From DTU015 sp012837895 (GTDB taxonomy: Bacteria > Bacillota > Sulfobacillia > Fermentithermobacillales > Fermentithermobacillaceae): 64,000 bases of DNA. The position numbers and the translations under genes are program-made. Below the pieces are notes generated by a model that was not told the DNA's origin, ran no database searches, and worked only from the letters and a program-made list of their open reading frames with translations. Location of the stretch: contig JBMNKH010000001.1 in NCBI GenBank assembly GCA_050952085.1, positions 372,001 through 436,000 of the forward strand, in the 5' to 3' direction. Of the stretch, positions 1 through 7,042 are shown one piece after another (the first letter of the stretch is position 1; every line of letters begins with the position of its first letter).

Positions 1-2
1 CG

Positions 3-92
3 TTGGAAAGTCTGTGCCAGGAGTACGCTGCAAATGTGAGAAGAACCATGGCACGACAGGCAAGGCGAGGCCGGCAACAGCAACAGGACTGA
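3..92 (+). CDS. Possible C-terminal end of an unrecognised protein (partial)
   Basis: One plus-strand frame is open from the window edge to a TGA at 90-92 and reads as a basic, glutamine-rich tail (about 29 residues ending RRGRQQQQD). A charged tail of this kind is common at the C-terminus of bacterial proteins. A second frame is also open for a similar length, so the call rests only on composition. The family cannot be named. The palindrome array begins 38 bp downstream. Confidence 0.25.
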   Translation: MESLCQEYAANVRRTMARQARRGRQQQQD

Positions 93-129
93 AGGAGCCC
101 TGTGCCGTCCCTATGTATTAGTGGGTTGG

Positions 130-642
130 TGGACAATTCCAGGCCAGTCTCAGCCTACGTGAAGGCGGACTGGTCGGTTTTGAGCCAGATTCCGGCCAGA
201 GGTGGTCAAACCCAGACCAGCTGCAGCCCAAAACTGGACGATTTCGGACCAGTTTCAGTCTGTAGAAAGGCGGAGTGGCCGATTCGGAGCCAGATTCCCG
301 CCAGAACTGGTCAAATCCTGATCAGCTTCAACCCGAAACTGAACGATTTCAGACCAGTCTCAGTCTGTAGAAAGGCGGAGTGGTCGATTCTAAGCCAGAT
401 TCCGGCCAGAGGTGATCAAATCCAGACCAGCTGCAGCCCAAAACTGGACGATTTCGAACCAGTCTCAGTCTGTAGGAGAGCGGAGCGGCCGATTCTGAGC
501 CAGATTCCGGCCAGAGGTGGTCAAACCCAGACCAGCTGTAGCCCAAAACTGGACGATTTCGGACCAGTCTCAGTCTGTAGAAAGGCGAAGTGGCCGATTC
601 CGAGCCAGGTCCCAGCCAGAGGTGTGGTCAATTCCTGACCAG
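130..642 (+). repeat. Array of 15 imperfect 18-bp palindromes in a 105-bp tandem period
   Basis: Units matching TGGTCGATTYYGAGCCAG, with many single-base variants, start at 130, 171, 203, 235, 276, 308, 340, 381, 413, 445, 486, 518, 550, 591 and 625. Spacings run 41, 32, 32 and repeat, giving a 105-bp super-unit seen about four and a half times. Each unit has arms resembling CTGGTC and GACCAG, so each is a weak dyad. The super-unit is a multiple of three, which keeps one frame open for 178 codons, but that frame has no ribosome binding site and no protein-like composition. Units vary and spacers are similar between super-units, so this is not a CRISPR array. The function is unknown; a phased protein-binding array is my inference. 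Confidence 0.9.
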
Positions 643-910
643 AGGGTTGCCATGATGTCATTTAGCATTCAGAAGTGAACTTCCTGTGACATGTAGGACT
701 AAATCAAGCGCGAGTAGAACTATTCTAAAATAGAATTCGCCCAATACAGAAGGTTTCCAACACGCCTATGTCGAACTACCGTGAGAGACAAAACAATACA
801 TTAGGGAAGGCCTATGCCGTCAGGTTTGAACAAGCACTGAAGCCCGCAACCACCATCCATTGCACAAGGCAACGGAAACCCCATGCCTTCCGCAGGAGGT
901 GCTGTAACCC
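643..910. other. Gene-free stretch with a small palindrome, upstream of the DUF885 gene
   Basis: No coding pattern is visible. The stretch holds a perfect inverted repeat, ATTCTA-AAA-TAGAAT, at 722-736 that could be an operator. The ribosome binding site AGGAGGT of the next gene is at 894-900. No convincing promoter pair was found. Confidence 0.4.
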
Positions 911-2587
911 ATGAATCCTGAGGTCAATTCACCCCAACTGTCTCAGCTGCGAGAGGCATACCGGGAACTTGACTTCAAATGCGGAACCCAGGCCAGCAGG
1001 ATGCACAACGGCTGGGACTACGAGATGCAACTGTTCATACCAACCCATGACGCAAAGATAGAAGAAGAACGCATCCTCAATGAATTGCTCCAGGAAGCCA
1101 AGGCGCTTCCAGCTCCGGATCCGGTGTACCAGATACTCAAGAGCCACATTATCGACTTTATCGAAAACCGGCAATCCGCCCTGCGCGGAGTATACGAGTA
1201 TCCGTCTAGCTTCATCTCTTCCATTACAGGTTTCCTCACTTTCATCAGCAGCAAAGACTCGAGAAGTGCCGGTGAAAGGGCGAAAGTCCTCACAACCCGG
1301 CTCAGCCTGGTAGATGGCCTGTGGGCTGCCCTGACCGATCTTTTCCCGGAAACCAAAAAAGCACAAATCAAAGAACTCCAATTGGCATGCGAAATGCTTG
1401 GCCGGGTCGCAGGGATTGTGAAGCCTAAGGTAAGGCAAGACTTCCAAGGCCTCAGCGAAAAAGACCTGGACAATGTCGAAAGAGCTTTGGAGGCCCTCGC
1501 TGATAAGGCTGCAGTTTGGGCCAAGGAAGCAGGTGAATTCATCGAAAAGATGAATGCGGGGGTTAAGCAAGAGGAAGAAGCCACACCGGCTGCAGGGCCT
1601 GACCGTTACAGGGTCGTTCTCGATAAAGAACTCGGGGTAAGCCTGGATGAGCTTCTCAGCTGGTACGAAGAAGAGGTGACGAAAACCAGGAACGAGTTCA
1701 TAGAAACCGCTGCAAGGCTCAACCTTCCCGGCGAGACGGTGCGTACACCGATTGATGCGGCAAACATAATGAACAAGTATGCAGGGCCGGCGGATTCGCC
1801 TGAGGAGATGTTTGACCGTCTTCGCAAATACCTGGCCCGGGCCAAGGTAGCTTGCCGGGATTGGGTAACCATGCCGGAAGAGGACTGCCGCGTAGTCCCC
1901 GTATACGAACAGCTAAGAGAAACCTATCCCTGGGGAGGCTATGGTGGGGGTTGCCCCAGGAGGCGGCCTCTCCTGGGTGAGGTATTCCTCAACGACACCA
2001 ACTTCCGCGCCATAAGTGACGGATGGATCAAGATTAACGCAGTGCATGAGTGCTACCCAGGTCACCATGTGCAGTGGGTACGCTCGACTCTTGATCCTCT
2101 GCCTGAGACCATCAAGATGGGTGCAAAGAAAGTGCCGATGCTTGAGGGCATGTGCCACCGCACCGAGCGGCTGATGGAGTACATTTTCGACGACGATCCC
2201 TTCTATCCCCTGGCTGTAGCGTTCAGACGTCACCACACATCAGTGAGAATCAAAGCAGACCTGTATATACAATACTTCGGCCGCCCGCTGGAAGACGCAA
2301 TCAAGCTGTACATGGACGAACTGGGATTTGACTACAACACTGCAAGAGGACAGGCAGTAGCCCAGCTGCCTCAACACCGTATAGGCTACTTTACCTGCTA
2401 TTACTACGGGATGAAGAAGCTGGAGGACCTTGAGGCACAATACGGTATCGACAAGAAGACGTTTACAGAATACCTGTTCTCAGTCCTTCACGTGAGCCTG
2501 GCCAACTTCGAAGCTTTCTTGCAGCTGAGCGACGAGGACAAGAAGAGATTCCTCACCGGATTCCCGAGCAAGCGACAGTTTGGTTGA
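911..2587 (+). CDS. DUF885 family protein, metallopeptidase-like
   Basis: The 558-residue protein carries the DUF885 hallmark HECYPGHH at about residues 379-386, which resembles a zinc-peptidase HExxH site and is the family's best-conserved block. A strong AGGAGGT lies 10 bases before the ATG, so the start is secure. There is no signal peptide or membrane segment, so it should be cytosolic, unlike many exported relatives. The length is normal for the family, which lacks a well-established substrate; peptidase activity is inferred from the motif. It stands alone, with about 270 bp upstream and 415 bp downstream without genes. Confidence 0.85.
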   Translation: MNPEVNSPQLSQLREAYRELDFKCGTQASRMHNGWDYEMQLFIPTHDAKIEEERILNELLQEAKALPAPDPVYQILKSHIIDFIENRQSALRGVYEYPSSFISSITGFLTFISSKDSRSAGERAKVLTTRLSLVDGLWAALTDLFPETKKAQIKELQLACEMLGRVAGIVKPKVRQDFQGLSEKDLDNVERALEALADKAAVWAKEAGEFIEKMNAGVKQEEEATPAAGPDRYRVVLDKELGVSLDELLSWYEEEVTKTRNEFIETAARLNLPGETVRTPIDAANIMNKYAGPADSPEEMFDRLRKYLARAKVACRDWVTMPEEDCRVVPVYEQLRETYPWGGYGGGCPRRRPLLGEVFLNDTNFRAISDGWIKINAVHECYPGHHVQWVRSTLDPLPETIKMGAKKVPMLEGMCHRTERLMEYIFDDDPFYPLAVAFRRHHTSVRIKADLYIQYFGRPLEDAIKLYMDELGFDYNTARGQAVAQLPQHRIGYFTCYYYGMKKLEDLEAQYGIDKKTFTEYLFSVLHVSLANFEAFLQLSDEDKKRFLTGFPSKRQFG

Positions 2588-3002
2588 GGCAATCAAGACA
2601 ATCAGGTTGAAAGAAGAGTATTGTGGATCTGGCGCCAAACTAATGCCATACCGGCATCGATTCTGCTGGGCCGGCATTAACTCATAACCGACGGCGAAAA
2701 GCGAAGAGCGGGGATGGCCCTAATGTCCTGGTGTATGCCAAGCCAGGAGGCGGCTGTCCCCTTTCTCACCTCGTCCTCCAGGTTCTGATTGCCTATTGGT
2801 TCTGCCCTAATACCGGTTCTGCCTGTCTGTGCCAGTTAGACGCCAGAGCCGACGAAGTTCCTAGGTCATGACGAATTCGTGATCCTTGCCATTCTCTGAA
2901 TCCTGACCGTCAGATCCCAGGCCGTACAAGCCCCAGATGCTCAAGCAGGAATTATCTGCAAATCGTAGAAGCACATTACCAGATTCACAGGGAGGTGTTC
3001 CC
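2588..3002. other. Gene-free stretch of about 415 bp
   Basis: No gene, RNA or promoter is recognised. It contains a short inverted repeat (TCCTGG and CCAGGA near 2727-2748) without a following T-run, so I do not call it a terminator. The last bases hold GGAGGTG (2991-2997), the ribosome binding site of the next gene. Confidence 0.4.
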
Positions 3003-4718
3003 ATGGCAAGAATAATCCCTGATTTGCCGGCACAAATGGTACAAAACGACGGTGAACTCATGTTTTATTCTGCATGCAGAGAACTCCCGGATGAATACAC
3101 GGTGTTCTATGGATATAAATACCGGACCAACGCTCCTTATGAACACGATGATTTGCACTCTATCGGCGAAGCGGATTTCGTCATAGTCCACCCTGAACTG
3201 GGTTACGTTGTTTTCGAAGTTAAGCAGGGCAATATCATATACATGGGCGGCCAATGGCACGAATTCAAGCTATCCCGTGGAGGCACCCATCACACCCGTC
3301 CAATGGCCAAAGACCCATGGGAACAAGCACAAAGGGCTATGTGGACCATCCTGGAACGGTACAAAGAGAAGTCAGGCGAAAGCAGATTCCCGCTCCGCAT
3401 AAGGGCCGCCCTGTGTTTCCCGGAAACTAAGAAACTCTCAGGAGTGCTACCTGACCATATCGACCCGAAGAGCATTTTCCTGTACGATGATCTCCATAAC
3501 CTTAACACCCGGATCCGGGGTCTCTTCCCCAGCGATACAAGGCCTAACCGTGCGGCCACACTTTTCCTGATAGACAAGGTGCTCAGTCCCTCGTTCAAGG
3601 TTTTCGCACTACTGGAACACCAAATCCAGATGTTCCACAGTACTGCCGAAAAAGTGCTCACAGAAGAACAGTCACGCATCCTTGAAGAGACTGAGTTGGA
3701 CAAGAAGAAGGTGTTTTTCGGGGCGGCAGGAACCGGGAAGACGTTCTTAGCCATGGAAAAAGCCAGGCGGCTGGCGAAATCAGGCAAACAGGTGCTACTC
3801 ACGTGCTTCAACAAGAACCTTGCGGCAGACCTCAGGCGTCAGCTACCGCAGGAGGTCACTTGCGCCAATTTCCACGATTTCCTGGTAGACGTGCTTCGCA
3901 AAGAAGAATTCCATGTGTCTGTGCCCGAGCACCCGGACAAGCAAGATTTGTTTTTTGACAAAACCCTGCCTGAGATGGGTTTCGATTACTATGCAACAGC
4001 GCGTGACTCAGCTAAGTTCGATTCTATCATTGTCGATGAAGGCCAGGATTTCCATGAAAACTGGTTGCTGTGTCTTGAAAGCATGTTGAGGGACCGGGAG
4101 GAAAGCGAGTTCTACATCTTTGCTGACCCTAACCAGGACTTATTTGGCGTTACGCCTGAACACCTGATGAAGTTGCCCGTATCCAAGCACAGGCTGACCA
4201 GAAATCTCAGGAACGCAGAGCCGATAAGCGAGTGGCTTAGGCCGTTTGTGCCCGCCGGACACCTGAAGCCCGTGCTCCGCGGGGGAATACCGGTGATATA
4301 CCACGGGTGGGAATCCGCTAACCAGGAGAAGCGGATGATTGAGGTGGAGATCGGGAGGCTAGTCAGCCAAGGTATACGCCCCGAGAGAATCTTGATCCTT
4401 TCACCTAACCGCCTGGAGAACAGTTGCCTTGCAGGGCGCAAGAACATAGGTCCTTGGCCCCTTGCAGACTTCCAGGCAGACACAAGGCAACCATCGAGAC
4501 AGCCGGCCAATGCGATCAGGTTTGCCACAATCCGCTCGTTCAAAGGCCTGGAAGCTGACGTTGTGTTTCTCATAGGCCTAAAGGCAGGCAAGCGCAACTG
4601 CACCCATGCGGACATCTACGTTGGAGCATCCCGGGCCAGGTTCTTACTGCAAGTGTTCTACGATAAGAACATGATCCATCCAGCACTTAAAGCATGTCTC
4701 GGGCAGGCAGGAGCCTGA
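3003..4718 (+). CDS. NERD nuclease-domain / superfamily 1 helicase protein
   Basis: The 571-residue protein joins an N-terminal NERD domain (roughly residues 1-160; the GEADFVIV and FEVKQG segments resemble the nuclease core) to a UvrD/Rep-like ATPase. Walker A GAAGTGKT is near residue 240, Walker B VDEGQD near 344, DPNQD follows, and SFKGLEADVV plus the final GASRAR match later helicase motifs. The ATG at 3003 sits behind GGAGGTG; an upstream in-frame ATG at 2937 lacks such a site. Relatives are thought to act in DNA processing and sometimes in defence islands, but no other defence gene is adjacent. It converges with the flavin-type oxidase gene 14 bp downstream. Confidence 0.85.
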   Translation: MARIIPDLPAQMVQNDGELMFYSACRELPDEYTVFYGYKYRTNAPYEHDDLHSIGEADFVIVHPELGYVVFEVKQGNIIYMGGQWHEFKLSRGGTHHTRPMAKDPWEQAQRAMWTILERYKEKSGESRFPLRIRAALCFPETKKLSGVLPDHIDPKSIFLYDDLHNLNTRIRGLFPSDTRPNRAATLFLIDKVLSPSFKVFALLEHQIQMFHSTAEKVLTEEQSRILEETELDKKKVFFGAAGTGKTFLAMEKARRLAKSGKQVLLTCFNKNLAADLRRQLPQEVTCANFHDFLVDVLRKEEFHVSVPEHPDKQDLFFDKTLPEMGFDYYATARDSAKFDSIIVDEGQDFHENWLLCLESMLRDREESEFYIFADPNQDLFGVTPEHLMKLPVSKHRLTRNLRNAEPISEWLRPFVPAGHLKPVLRGGIPVIYHGWESANQEKRMIEVEIGRLVSQGIRPERILILSPNRLENSCLAGRKNIGPWPLADFQADTRQPSRQPANAIRFATIRSFKGLEADVVFLIGLKAGKRNCTHADIYVGASRARFLLQVFYDKNMIHPALKACLGQAGA

Positions 4719-4732
4719 TCATCTGGCCAGAC

Positions 4733-5224
4733 TTAAGACTCCTCCCTTGCCCTGACGCATTCAATAGCTTCCTTGCCTGTCATATGTTCGATATCAACCG
4801 CAATGATATACGCCCGGTCGCATGTGTCAATCATTTCTTGTTTAGCCTCTTCAGGCTGATCTCCTGAATACTTCTCAACTAAAGCCTCAAAAGCTTCCCG
4901 GTATTCGTTGCCTTCTGCTATCCTTGCTTTACCAAAGGCAATAACGCTACGGAAATAAGAAGTGTATTCCCCGCTAACAATCGTATCTTCGTCTATTACA
5001 CAAAAACAAACCTTTGGATTCTTGTTGACAGCATCGAGCTTATGTCCTGCTTTTGCTGAATGGAAATAGATCTTCCCATCATAGTACACATAATTGAGAG
5101 GAACCGCATAAGGATAGCCTCCATCACCCATGCAAGCCAAGACGCCATTGCTGCATCTATGCATCACAGCCTCGGTCTCTTCCATGGGTAATAATTGCTT
5201 CATTCTCCTCATCTCTCTGAACAT
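4733..5224 (-). CDS. Pyridoxamine 5'-phosphate oxidase family (NimA-like) flavoprotein
   Basis: The 163-residue protein fits the split-barrel flavin-binding family: start MFREMRR, then GYPYAVPLNYVYYDGKIYFH, an HKLDAV stretch and KVCFCVI. Such proteins bind FMN or a related cofactor and reduce small substrates; the substrate cannot be told. I chose the ATG at 5224 because homologues begin at MFREMRR and AAGGAG lies 12 bases upstream; an in-frame GTG at 5275 would add 17 unlikely residues. It is the last gene of a minus-strand series behind oadB, and the stop of the overlapping FxsA-like frame lies at its ribosome binding site, suggesting read-through transcription. Confidence 0.85.
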   Translation of the reverse strand: MFREMRRMKQLLPMEETEAVMHRCSNGVLACMGDGGYPYAVPLNYVYYDGKIYFHSAKAGHKLDAVNKNPKVCFCVIDEDTIVSGEYTSYFRSVIAFGKARIAEGNEYREAFEALVEKYSGDQPEEAKQEMIDTCDRAYIIAVDIEHMTGKEAIECVRAREES

Positions 5225-5241
5225 TGCCGGCTTCCACTCCT

Positions 5242-5391
5242 TCAAATATCTATGAAGATATACCGCTCTATCCACCGTATCACGGCGCTTCTCAAAAGCA
5301 ACCTTGTAACCGGAAACAGCAATATGAATCCTATTGCATCTGAAATCAGCCCACGGAACAGAAGCAACACTGCTCCAATCTCGATAAGCAA
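5242..5391 (-). pseudogene. FxsA-like C-terminal membrane fragment or tiny gene
   Basis: A frame ending in TGA at 5242-5244 encodes a hydrophobic stretch with GLISDAIGFILLFPVTR. This resembles the C-terminal signature of the FxsA membrane family (G-x-x-(T/S)D-x-x-G-(L/F)-(I/L)LL-x-P-x-x-R). Only about 49 residues follow the first possible start (TTG at 5391), against about 120 or more in FxsA, and no ribosome binding site is seen. Upstream the frame stays open without ATG, GTG or TTG and overlaps the OadG-like gene in another frame. It may be a decayed fxsA, a small translated protein or chance. Confidence 0.3.
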
Positions 5392-5396
5392 GTCAT

Positions 5397-5513
5397 CTAA
5401 TTTCGCTCTGTGTTCATCAATATCCTGATCACCGCATACAGCCCTGCCATCATTATGAAGATAGTCGCCATAGACACGCCGGTAATCCGCAGCGTCTCCC
5501 TCAGTACATCCAC
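5397..5513 (-). CDS. OadG-like small membrane protein (38 residues)
   Basis: A GTG at 5513, preceded by GAGGAGGG, opens a 38-codon frame ending in TAG at 5397-5399. The peptide reads LRETLRITGVSM, a hydrophobic helix of about 20 residues (ATIFIMMAGLYAVI) and a short polar tail (LMNTERN). A single N-terminal membrane helix right after a beta subunit is how OadG gamma subunits of sodium-translocating decarboxylases are placed; gamma subunits are usually longer. It lies 49 bp downstream of oadB, in the same direction, and probably anchors or stabilises that protein. Confidence 0.65.
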   Translation of the reverse strand: MDVLRETLRITGVSMATIFIMMAGLYAVIRILMNTERN

Positions 5514-5562
5514 TGAAAACCCTCCTCGCTCCTTAGAATGCGTGTGAAATCCTCCCAGTATC

Positions 5563-6666
5563 TCATTTCACCAGGGCAAGAATAAGCGCCCCGGCGATTA
5601 CAGAAGCAATCTGTCCGGCTACGTTTGCACCTACTGCCTGCATCAAGATGAAGTTGCACGGGTCTTCCTGTTGAGCCATCTTCTGCACCACACGGGCAGA
5701 CATGGGGAACGCAGATATCCCGCATGCGCCAATCATCGGATTGATCTTGTTCTTCAGGAACAAGTTCAATACCTTCGCAAAGAGCACCCCACCCGCTGTA
5801 TCGAAAACAAACGCCAAGAGCCCCATGCCGATGATAATGAGAGTTCTGGAATGCAAGAAATCAGAAGCGGCCATGGTTGACCCGATAGTGATTCCCAGCA
5901 GCAAAGAGACGAGGTTCGTAAGTTCATTCTGGGCTGCCTTGGAAAGCCTGTCGAGAACGCCGCACTCGCGGATCAGGTTGCCAAACATCAAAGAGCCGAC
6001 CAGGGCAAGGCTTATGGGAGCGACCAAGCCGGCGACAACTGTGATTACCAGGGGAAACAGTATCCTGGTGGTCTTGGACACTTCCTTGGCCGAAGACACA
6101 GGCATGCAAATCCGGCGCTCTTCAGGAGTAGTGAGCGCCCTTATCACTGGCGGCTGGATTATGGGAACCAGCGCCATGTAAGAGTAAGCTGCCACAGAAA
6201 TCGGGCCCAACAGGTTACGCGCAAACTTGGTGGCTACGTAAATGGAAGTAGGCCCGTCTGCCGCTCCTATGATTCCTATGGCTGCAGATTCCTTGAGGCT
6301 GAACCCGGCCAGCCCTGCCATGGCCATGGTCAGGAAGATACCGAGTTGAGCCGCTGCCCCAAAGAACAGCATGGCAGGCTGCTGCAGAAGCGGCCCGAAG
6401 TCGATCATTGCACCGACCCCGATGAAGATCAAAATAGGAAACAATTCGGTTATGATTCCCGCGTCGTAAAGAATGGTAAGGAACCCCCCAGGCCCTACTG
6501 CTGATGAACCTGGGATATTGGTTAGGATCGCGCCAAACCCTATAGGCAAGAGAAGTACTGGTTCATATTCCTTGACGATAGCCAGGTAAATTAGGCCGAA
6601 ACCGACACCGATCATTACAGCTTGCTGCCATGTCATAGCTAGCAGCCCGTAAAGCAAACCGTCCAC
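5563..6666 (-). CDS. oadB: Sodium-translocating decarboxylase beta subunit (OadB/GcdB/MmdB family)
   Basis: The 367-residue protein is almost entirely membrane helices and carries the family block GAADGPTSIY near residues 134-143, matching the GGADGPT sodium-channel region. Beta subunits couple carboxybiotin decarboxylation to sodium export. GTG at 6666 follows GAGGGAGGGG at a good distance. No alpha (carboxyltransferase/biotin) subunit is encoded nearby, so its substrate is unclear; it may borrow an alpha subunit from elsewhere or act as a stand-alone transporter. A manganese riboswitch with a terminator precedes it, an unusual association for this family. Confidence 0.88.
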   Translation of the reverse strand: MDGLLYGLLAMTWQQAVMIGVGFGLIYLAIVKEYEPVLLLPIGFGAILTNIPGSSAVGPGGFLTILYDAGIITELFPILIFIGVGAMIDFGPLLQQPAMLFFGAAAQLGIFLTMAMAGLAGFSLKESAAIGIIGAADGPTSIYVATKFARNLLGPISVAAYSYMALVPIIQPPVIRALTTPEERRICMPVSSAKEVSKTTRILFPLVITVVAGLVAPISLALVGSLMFGNLIRECGVLDRLSKAAQNELTNLVSLLLGITIGSTMAASDFLHSRTLIIIGMGLLAFVFDTAGGVLFAKVLNLFLKNKINPMIGACGISAFPMSARVVQKMAQQEDPCNFILMQAVGANVAGQIASVIAGALILALVK

Positions 6667-6703
6667 TCAAAGCCCCTCCCTCTGATCTCCGGGACGGGAA
6701 AAC

Positions 6704-6742
6704 AAAAAAAACCCTCATCCCGTCCTTATGCAGGATAAAGGT
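6704..6742 (-). terminator. Riboswitch-controlled intrinsic terminator
   Basis: On the minus strand ACCTTTATCC (6742-6733) can pair over all ten positions, two of them G-U, with GGATGAGGGT (6720-6711). The 12-base loop is followed by a run of eight Ts. The left arm shares eight bases with the 3' strand of the riboswitch closing helix, so the two helices exclude each other. Confidence 0.8.
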
Positions 6743-6852
6743 CTCACTTTTGAAGGCCTGCCGGGCTTTCGCCGTGCTGACGGCAAGTGCCACCCACCGG
6801 ACCGGTGTAAACTGTACACCCTGACCCCGGCGGGAAGTTACTCCCCTTCATC
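6734..6852 (-). ncRNA. yybP-ykoY manganese riboswitch aptamer
   Basis: The RNA begins with GATGAAGG, followed by GGAGTAAC, and closes with GAGACCTTTATC. The closing helix GATGAAGG:CCTTTATC forms eight pairs (one G-U), and the conserved loop sequences GGGGAGTA and AGACC sit where the yybP-ykoY family has them; an inner GTCAGCACGG segment also fits. The family senses Mn2+. Because the 3' helix strand is reused in the downstream terminator, ligand binding should favour transcription of oadB (an ON switch). The motif match is seen; the ligand follows from the family; the direction of control is inferred from pairing. Confidence 0.85.
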
Positions 6853-6866
6853 GCCTTTTGTAGATT

Positions 6867-6894
6867 GTTATACGTGTTGTCTAAGACGACACAA
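6867..6894 (-). promoter_or_regulatory. Probable sigma-A promoter for the riboswitch-oadB transcript
   Basis: TTGTGT (6894-6889) and TATAAC (6872-6867) are separated by 16 bp on the minus strand. Transcription would begin just upstream of the aptamer. Both hexamers depart from consensus, so confidence is moderate. Confidence 0.5.
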
Positions 6895-6939
6895 ACCTAA
6901 AATTCCACATACACTATACATGGACGACCCCTGTATGTA

Positions 6940-6960
6940 AACCCCACGTCTTTAGGGGCT
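6940..6960 (-). terminator. Weak terminator after pyk
   Basis: AGCCCC and GGGGTT can pair around a 9-base loop downstream of pyk on the minus strand, but only a short T-stretch follows. It would separate pyk from the oadB unit. Confidence 0.35.
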
Positions 6961-7042
6961 TTTCGTTACTTCTTCGCGAACCGTTTACCCTGCCCTCTTG
7001 CCTGCGCTCTGCATGAAACAAGCTTCGCGTTCCCCGGGACAG

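Noticed and set aside
102..638. 178-codon open frame over the palindrome array
   Set aside because: The frame stays open only because the 105-bp repeat is a multiple of three. It has no ribosome binding site and codes for a repetitive, low-information peptide.
130..642. CRISPR-like appearance of the array
   Set aside because: Units are only 18 bp and degenerate, spacers are near-identical between super-units rather than unique, and no cas gene is present.
2727..2748. TCCTGG/CCAGGA inverted repeat downstream of the DUF885 gene
   Set aside because: Six-base arms without a T-run are not enough for a terminator call.
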